Of a stretch of 64,000 nt of DNA, positions 58,871 through 64,000 are shown piece after piece. Made by a program: the position numbers and the translations under genes. Numbering within the stretch: position 1 is the stretch's first letter; each line of letters begins with the position of its first letter. The DNA is taken from positions 46,621 through 110,620 of the forward strand of contig CAHJWN010000003.1 in assembly GCA_903642265.1 (NCBI GenBank). The letters are read 5' to 3'. Source of the stretch: Acidobacteriaceae bacterium. Its GTDB lineage: Bacteria > Acidobacteriota > Terriglobia > Terriglobales > Acidobacteriaceae. A model generated the notes under the pieces. That model ran no database searches, was not told the origin of the DNA, and worked only from the letters and a program-made list of their open reading frames with translations.

Positions 58871-59611
58871 CTAACTTGAACGAAGCCGCTTCAACGCTTC
58901 TGAAATGCTTCGGGTTACCTCGTTTACAGAACGCGCACCTTCAACCTCAGCGAAACAGCCCTTGTTGCGATAGTGCTCAATCACGTATGCGGTCTTGGCA
59001 GTGTACTCAACCATTCGCTCGCGGAACGTCTCTCCCGTATCATCGGCACGCTGCTCGAGCACTGTTCCATCAAAATCACAGATGCCCTCTGATGCAGGCG
59101 GATGAGCGTAGATGTTGTAACTTCGCTTGCATGTTGGACAGATTCTTCGGCCGGTGATGCGACGAAGCAGCTCATCTTCGTCTACGCGAATGCTAATTGC
59201 CACCAAGGGAAGGTGGAGCGCGCTGCCGCCAGTCCCCGCTTCGCGATGAAGATCCAAAAGCGCATCAATGAAGCCTGCCTGCACCAGCGTTCTCGGATAT
59301 CCGTCGAGAATGAAGCCACGCTCAATTCCAGGCTGATTCAACCGAGCGGCTACCATGCCGTTGACTGTCTCGTCGTCAACGAACAAACCCTGATCCATAA
59401 GGCTTTTTGCCCTCAGACCCAGGTCCGTCTTATCGGCAATGTTCTTGCGAAGTATGTCGCCAGTCGAGATCTGAGGCATACCGAAGAGCCGAACCAGTGC
59501 CTGAGCCTGCGTGCCTTTTCCGACACCGGGAGCGCCAAGAAGAAGAACTGGCCCCGGCAGGAAATCAATTCCTGCCAGAGCCGGTTTTGTGTCCGCAGAT
59601 GGTTCGGTCAA
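58871..59611 (-). CDS. adk: Adenylate kinase
   Basis: About 246 residues from the TTG at 59611, which has AAGGA five bases upstream; an in-frame TTG at 59626 would overlap the secY stop by three bases. P-loop LLLGAPGVGKGTQAQ, AMP-binding STGDILRKNI and GFILDGYPRT are intact. The LID domain is of the zinc-type: CPTCKRSYNIY and GICDFDGTVL supply three Cys and an Asp. The N-terminus is about 15-20 residues longer than usual. Converts ATP + AMP to 2 ADP. Between secY and map as in many bacteria. Confidence 0.95.
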   Translation of the reverse strand: MTEPSADTKPALAGIDFLPGPVLLLGAPGVGKGTQAQALVRLFGMPQISTGDILRKNIADKTDLGLRAKSLMDQGLFVDDETVNGMVAARLNQPGIERGFILDGYPRTLVQAGFIDALLDLHREAGTGGSALHLPLVAISIRVDEDELLRRITGRRICPTCKRSYNIYAHPPASEGICDFDGTVLEQRADDTGETFRERMVEYTAKTAYVIEHYRNKGCFAEVEGARSVNEVTRSISEALKRLRSS

Positions 59612-59619
59612 GGCGTTCC

Positions 59620-61029
59620 TTACCAACTCTTGCGACCGCGAATCCGCCCGGACTTCGGCGTAAATCCGTCGTAGTGTCGCATGATCAACTGCGATTCAAT
59701 CTGCTGCACTGTATCCATTGCCACGCCGACCACGATGAGTAGGGACGTTCCACCGAAGTAGAAGTTCACGCCGAGACCATTGGTCGTCCAGCTTGGCAGA
59801 TGGTCGAACGCCTGGCCGATAAGCGGCAGATGGTTGAAGTGGATACCGCTGATGAGCAGCGTCGGTATGATCGAAATGATGATTAGGTAGCCAGCGCCCA
59901 CGAGCGTGATACGCGTAAGCACATCATTGATGAAGTCGCGGGTACGATTGCCAGGACGGATGCCAGGGATAAATCCGCCATATTTGCGCATGTTGTCGGC
60001 GATGTCGTCCGGCCGGAAAACAATGGAGATATAGAAATAAGCGAAGAAGATGATCGCGACTATGAACACCAGTTCGTACATCGGCTCACTGGGAGCGATG
60101 TTGCGAAGGATCGGACCCATAAACGATGTCTCGCGAAGCGGAGTTCCAAACCAATTGATACCGCCAAACAGTTGTGGCACAGAGAGAATTGAACTCGCGA
60201 AGATAACTGGCATAACTCCGCCAGAGTTGACTTTAAGTGGCAGGTGAGTCGATTGGCCACCCATCATCTTGCGACCTACGATACGCTTCGCGTATTGAAC
60301 CGGGATGCGACGCTCGGACTTCTCCACGAATACGATAAAGGCAACTACAGCAATCATCCCGGCGACCAGAATTATCGCCGCGATGGGTGTAAATGGCCCC
60401 CATGCAGCATCGCGGATTTTCACGTAGAGCTCTTCGATGCCCTTAGGCAGCCCGACCACGATGCCGGTGAAGATCAGCAGCGACATTCCGTTACCGATGC
60501 CACGCTCTGTAATCTGCTCGCCGAGCCACATAATAAAGGCGGTGCCGGTGGTCAGGGTGAGTACGCAGAGCGGAACAAAGAGATAGTGCGAAATCGTCAC
60601 CATGGGCGCGCCGGTCTGCGTCCCGGTGAGCGACACGGCAATGGCGCTCGACTGGATGATGGCGAGCAGGACCGTTACATAGCGGGTCCACTGGGTGATC
60701 TTACGACGGCCAAGCTCACCTTCCTTTTGCAACTTCGCAAGCGGCTCATAGATGACGGTCAGCAGTTGAAAGATGATCGATGCAGTGATGTACGGCATGA
60801 TGCCAAGAGCAAACACAGTCAGCTTGCGGAGGTTTCCACCAGAGAACAGGTCGACCAGGCCCAGCGCCGAACCCGAATTCTGATTGAAGAACTGCGCCAG
60901 CAGATCGGCATTAATACCAGGCGTCGGGATGTGTGCGCCCAGCCGATATACAGCCAGCAAACCAAGTGTAAACAGGACACGCTTGCGGAGGTCTGGGATG
61001 CGAAAGATGTTTGCAATTTTCTCGAACAT
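59620..61029 (-). CDS. secY: Protein translocase subunit SecY
   Basis: 469 residues with ten membrane helices. Typical motifs: VLFTLGLLAVYRLGAHIPTP at helix 1, FALGIMPYITASIIFQLLTV, ITERGIGNGMSLLIFTGIV, the SecA-interacting loop KSERRIPVQYAKRIVGRKM, and FNHLPLIG and HYDGFTPKSGRIRGRKSW near the end. It forms the central pore of the SecYEG channel. It lies between rplO and adk and overlaps neither if adk starts at 59611. Confidence 0.98.
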   Translation of the reverse strand: MFEKIANIFRIPDLRKRVLFTLGLLAVYRLGAHIPTPGINADLLAQFFNQNSGSALGLVDLFSGGNLRKLTVFALGIMPYITASIIFQLLTVIYEPLAKLQKEGELGRRKITQWTRYVTVLLAIIQSSAIAVSLTGTQTGAPMVTISHYLFVPLCVLTLTTGTAFIMWLGEQITERGIGNGMSLLIFTGIVVGLPKGIEELYVKIRDAAWGPFTPIAAIILVAGMIAVVAFIVFVEKSERRIPVQYAKRIVGRKMMGGQSTHLPLKVNSGGVMPVIFASSILSVPQLFGGINWFGTPLRETSFMGPILRNIAPSEPMYELVFIVAIIFFAYFYISIVFRPDDIADNMRKYGGFIPGIRPGNRTRDFINDVLTRITLVGAGYLIIISIIPTLLISGIHFNHLPLIGQAFDHLPSWTTNGLGVNFYFGGTSLLIVVGVAMDTVQQIESQLIMRHYDGFTPKSGRIRGRKSW

Positions 61030-61112
61030 CAGGGTTCAAAAACCTCGGAGGCTGACACAGGTTGAAGTTGGCTTACTACGGAGATTCTACGCTGCTGCCG
61101 CCGAGCTTAACT

Positions 61113-61589
61113 CTAAGCTGCTGCCGCTTCGCCGATCACGATTGCCTTGCCGCCGGCCTTCTCGATTGCCTCTTTGGCTGACTTCGAGAACCTGTGTGCG
61201 TGGATCGTGATTGCAGAGGTAACTTCACCATTATTCAAGACTTTGATGAGACCGTTCTTCCGGCGCAACAGGTTCAACTCAATGATCTTGTCCAGCGTGA
61301 ACTCAATTGCTCCATGCTGCTGAACTAGCTCCGCTACACGGTCAAGCCCAAGCACGGTGTACTCGACGCGGAAGATATTGGTGAAGCCACGCTTCGGCAA
61401 GCGACGGTGTAGCGGCATCTGGCCGCCTTCGAAGCCGCGCATGAGCGACGAACCCGAGCGCGAGCCCTGACCCTTGTGACCACGTGTAGAGGTCTTACCC
61501 ATGCCTGAACCCATTCCGCGGCCGACACGCTTCTTGTTTTCATTCGCCTTTTTAGGAGCGCGCAGATTGGAAAGATTACGGATTGCCAT
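61113..61589 (-). CDS. rplO: 50S ribosomal protein L15
   Basis: 158 residues from ATG 61589 (MAIRNLSNLRAPKKANENKK). The Gly/Arg-rich N-terminal tail RVGRGMGSGMGKTSTRGHKG and GGQMPLHRRLPKRGF are diagnostic of uL15; the C-terminal domain ends AIVIGEAAAA. The frame upstream to 61640 has no conserved sequence. It lies between rpmD and secY. Confidence 0.97.
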   Translation of the reverse strand: MAIRNLSNLRAPKKANENKKRVGRGMGSGMGKTSTRGHKGQGSRSGSSLMRGFEGGQMPLHRRLPKRGFTNIFRVEYTVLGLDRVAELVQQHGAIEFTLDKIIELNLLRRKNGLIKVLNNGEVTSAITIHAHRFSKSAKEAIEKAGGKAIVIGEAAAA

Positions 61590-61658
61590 ATCTTGTTTCC
61601 TCGCTATAGCGCCGGAGGCCCGAAGCCATCCGACTCGCATGTAATTTGGTGAAGCTAG

Positions 61659-61853
61659 TTAGCCGACAACTCGTACGAGATGCGGAACCTTAGCAACCAT
61701 TCCACGAATGGAAGGTGTGTCCTCGCGCTCGACAACCTGGTTCAGGCGTGTAAAACCAAGACCCTTGATGACGAGCTTGTGCTTGACTGGCGTGCAGATC
61801 TTAGAGCGGAAATATTGCAGCTTGATTCTGGCGATTGCGCTGGTATCAGCCAT
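61659..61853 (-). CDS. rpmD: 50S ribosomal protein L30
   Basis: 64 residues: [40 protein letters not shown] and [13 protein letters not shown] match bacterial uL30. Between rpsE and rplO. Confidence 0.96.
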   Translation of the reverse strand: MADTSAIARIKLQYFRSKICTPVKHKLVIKGLGFTRLNQVVEREDTPSIRGMVAKVPHLVRVVG

Positions 61854-61898
61854 GATTGGAACTCCTATAACTAATGATTACAACTGGGATACTTTTTC

Positions 61899-62432
61899 TT
61901 ACAGCTCGTCGACCGACTTGCCACGCAGAGCAGCTACATCAGCCTTGTTGCGAAGCTGGATAAGAGCATCGAACGTTGCCTTGATGACGTTATGCGGGTT
62001 GGCAGTGCCAAGCGACTTGGTGAGAACGTTCTGGATCCCGGCTGAGGTCATGACGGCGCGAACAGTCTTGCCGGCAATAACTCCTGTACCTTCAGGGGCC
62101 GGCTTCAACATGACTGAACCGGCGCCGAAGTGACCAAGCACCTGGTGAGGGATTGTGGTCTCGGTGAGATTGATCTTGAACAGGTTCTTCTTGGCTGACT
62201 CGATGCCTTTGCGAATTGCCTGAGGCACTTCCTTGGCTTTGCCGGAACCGTAACCAACCACGCCTTCACCAGCATCGCCTACAACAACCAACGCGGCGAA
62301 GGACATGTTCTTACCGCCCTTAACAACCTTGGTAACACGATTGATCGAGACTACCTCGTCCTTCAGGTTCAGCCGATTTGCATCGATCTTCTTCTTCATT
62401 GCCATAATTCCGTCCAGCTTTCTGGCTGCCAT
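61899..62432 (-). CDS. rpsE: 30S ribosomal protein S5
   Basis: About 177 residues from ATG 62432 ([20 protein letters not shown]), with AGGG eight bases upstream; ATG 62405 (MAMKKKID) or 62399 are possible starts nearer the family norm. The double-stranded RNA-binding-like domain is clear: [40 protein letters not shown], and the C-terminal [21 protein letters not shown]5 shapes decoding accuracy. Between rplR and rpmD. Confidence 0.96.
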   Translation of the reverse strand: MAARKLDGIMAMKKKIDANRLNLKDEVVSINRVTKVVKGGKNMSFAALVVVGDAGEGVVGYGSGKAKEVPQAIRKGIESAKKNLFKINLTETTIPHQVLGHFGAGSVMLKPAPEGTGVIAGKTVRAVMTSAGIQNVLTKSLGTANPHNVIKATFDALIQLRNKADVAALRGKSVDEL

Positions 62433-62451
62433 GCAGGCGCCCTGAAACTTC

Positions 62452-62817
62452 TTAAAAGTCGAGACCGGCTTCACGAGCAGCATCGGCGAGAGCCTTCACA
62501 CGGCCGTGATAAAGATAACCACCGCGATCGAAGACGATCTTCTTTACGCCTTTTTCGATAGCGCGCTCTGCGATCATCTTTCCGACGGCTGCTGCGGCTG
62601 CGATGTTTCCGCCGTAGTTCTTTTCTTCATTCTTCTTGCCCATTGAAGACGCAGACGCGATGGTGACGCCGTTGAGGTCGTCGATCAGCTGCGTGTAGAT
62701 ATGGTTTAGCGAACGATAGACGTTGAGGCGCGGACGCTCCGCCGTACCGGACATCTTTTCGCGAATGCGCGTATGAACCCGCTGGCGGATTACGTTGCGT
62801 TGACGAGGATTGATCAT
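62452..62817 (-). CDS. rplR: 50S ribosomal protein L18
   Basis: 121 residues; a purine-rich site GGAAGGAAG precedes ATG 62817. [20 protein letters not shown] and [20 protein letters not shown] with the ending [12 protein letters not shown] are typical of uL18, the 5S rRNA-binding protein. Between rplF and rpsE. Confidence 0.97.
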   Translation of the reverse strand: MINPRQRNVIRQRVHTRIREKMSGTAERPRLNVYRSLNHIYTQLIDDLNGVTIASASSMGKKNEEKNYGGNIAAAAAVGKMIAERAIEKGVKKIVFDRGGYLYHGRVKALADAAREAGLDF

Positions 62818-62940
62818 GTTCTTTCTTCCTTCCTAGTAGCGTCAGCAGAGTACTGATGACGTTCGGTGTGCTTGAACGCGAATGAGGTCTGGGGAACAAG
62901 GAGATCTGCGCGCCCTGCTAATCCCGTTCCGTAGCAGAGG

Positions 62941-63486
62941 TTACTTCGCTCCGGTCTTACCGACCTTCTTCTTCAACTTCTCACCGGTGTAGCGCACACC
63001 CTTGTTCTTGTATGGATCGGGCTTGCGCAACTTACGCATGTCCGCGGCAATCTGACCAACCTTCTGGCGGTCGATACCTGACACGACCAGGTGAGTCTGC
63101 TTTGGATCTATTGTGACCTCAATGCCGGTCGGCAGCGGAAATTCAATCGGGTGCGAGTAGCCGAGCGTAAATACAACCATGCTCTTACCCTTCAGCTCCG
63201 CGCGGTATCCGATGCCCACAATGTCGATCTCTTTTGTCCAACCAGTTGTTACGCCAGTGACGGCGTTGAATACGAGAGATCGCGCGAGACCATGAAAAGC
63301 GGCTTGTTTGTCGTTCTCGCGCTCCGCAACCAGCTGACCTTCCTTAACGACGAGCCTAATGCCGCCGGGAAGCAGCGCGCTTACCTTACCCTTTGGGCCT
63401 TCAACGAGCACGGAGGTCCCCTCTTCATTGACCGTCCACTTGACGCCAGCGGGGAGTGCGATTGGCTTTTTACCTATACGTGACAT
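62941..63486 (-). CDS. rplF: 50S ribosomal protein L6
   Basis: 181 residues, starting [20 protein letters not shown] as usual for uL6, with duplicated domain structure and the C-terminal rRNA-binding segment [20 protein letters not shown]. Between rpsH and rplR. Confidence 0.98.
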   Translation of the reverse strand: MSRIGKKPIALPAGVKWTVNEEGTSVLVEGPKGKVSALLPGGIRLVVKEGQLVAERENDKQAAFHGLARSLVFNAVTGVTTGWTKEIDIVGIGYRAELKGKSMVVFTLGYSHPIEFPLPTGIEVTIDPKQTHLVVSGIDRQKVGQIAADMRKLRKPDPYKNKGVRYTGEKLKKKVGKTGAK

Positions 63487-63586
63487 GTAGAAATCCTTCT
63501 AGTGGCTTGCGAGTCCCTTATAGATGTCCGATAAGTTCCACTGCAGCCGCGCAACCTTCTGCGTTTGTTTCGATGAATAAAACTGA

Positions 63587-63985
63587 TTACCAAACTTCGC
63601 AGAGTATCTCGCCGCCTACACCTTCACGGCGAGCCTGGCGTCCAGTCATAACGCCCTTGGGAGTCGTCATGATCGAGATGCCGAGACCACCCTGTACACG
63701 GCGGATCTCGTCGCGGCCAAGATATACGCGGCAGCCGGGGCGCGAAATGCGCTTCAAGTCACGGATAACCGCTTCGTTGTTGGGACCGTATTTCAGGTAA
63801 ACGCGGATGACCTTCTGCCCATTCTCTTCAGCAGGCTTGTAGTTCGCGATGTAACCTTCCTCTTTGAGAATGCGAGCGATCTCAGCCTTCAACTTCGAGG
63901 CAGGAACGTCAAGCTTCTGATGGCGGGCGCGCATGGAATTACGAATACGGGTAAGGAAATCTGCAACTGGATCGGTAAGGTTCAT
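63587..63985 (-). CDS. rpsH: 30S ribosomal protein S8
   Basis: 132 residues from ATG 63985 with AGGAG six bases upstream (a TTG at 63988 is also in frame). MNLTDPVADFLTRIRNSMRA, the central KYGPNNEAVIRDLKRISRPG and the conserved end GISIMTTPKGVMTGRQARRE are diagnostic of uS8. In E. coli S8 represses the spc operon. Upstream spc genes (rpsN, rplE) lie beyond the window edge. Confidence 0.98.
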   Translation of the reverse strand: MNLTDPVADFLTRIRNSMRARHQKLDVPASKLKAEIARILKEEGYIANYKPAEENGQKVIRVYLKYGPNNEAVIRDLKRISRPGCRVYLGRDEIRRVQGGLGISIMTTPKGVMTGRQARREGVGGEILCEVW

Positions 63986-64000
63986 CAATTCTCCTGCATT

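Overview
The window looks like chromosomal DNA from a GC-rich member of the Acidobacteria, probably Terriglobales (a Granulicella / Edaphobacter / Terriglobus-like organism). Three very large or plug-barrel TonB-dependent receptors with an N-terminal carboxypeptidase-regulatory-like domain (two of them Oar-type), a VWFA-related secreted protein, a PSCyt/DUF1549/DUF1553 plus DUF1501 pair, many GTG/TTG starts and short dispersed palindromic intergenic repeats all fit that group. The species assignment is inference. No rRNA, tRNA, CRISPR array, prophage or intact insertion sequence was seen.

Layout. 1-12 kb holds assorted genes: the start of an Orn/Lys/Arg decarboxylase running off the left edge, a secreted VWA protein, a TonB receptor with a quinone oxidoreductase, a polyprenyl-phosphate-type glycosyltransferase, a small membrane-anchored protein, an Oar-like receptor and a proline iminopeptidase. 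12-25.6 kb is a nitrogen-assimilation locus. On the minus strand lie a beta-propeller protein, two DUF1989 proteins, a biotin-dependent urea/guanidine carboxylase and allophanate hydrolase, followed by an unusual IclR-HTH / periplasmic-binding-protein chimeric regulator. Divergently on the plus strand lie a glutathione-peroxidase-like protein without cysteines and an ABC transporter of the urea-carboxylase-associated type. By current knowledge this enzyme set converts guanidine to carboxyguanidine, allophanate, then ammonia and CO2. The transporter ATPase overlaps by ATGA a tandem cytochrome-DUF1549-DUF1553 protein, then a Tat-exported DUF1501 protein and a lipoprotein cytochrome c (25.6-30.9 kb), so the redox cassette appears to share a transcript with the transporter. 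An MBL-fold hydrolase and a second Oar receptor follow on the opposite strand.

36-53.8 kb is regulatory and catabolic: a LysR regulator, an XRE regulator with a catalytically dead S24-like domain and duplicated upstream palindromes, a three-gene cluster with a tiny secreted peptide, a FAD/Fe-S 2-hydroxyacid dehydrogenase, a response regulator and a histidine kinase with an ethylene-receptor-like membrane domain lacking the copper-ligand His, an ALDH7 enzyme, a GH38 alpha-mannosidase, a DUF4149 protein, a ZIP transporter and a DUF1338 2-oxoadipate dioxygenase/decarboxylase. ALDH7, DUF1338 and the FAD/Fe-S enzyme together could form the lower lysine route from aminoadipate semialdehyde through 2-oxoadipate and D-2-hydroxyglutarate to 2-oxoglutarate.

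53.8-64 kb is the conserved spc/alpha ribosomal protein region on the minus strand, read from right to left: rpsH, rplF, rplR, rpsE, rpmD, rplO, secY, adk, map, infA, rpmJ, rpsM, rpsK, rpsD, rpoA, rplQ, closed by a strong palindromic terminator. It includes an infA that appears to start with TTG and an rpoA with a long acidic C-terminal tail.
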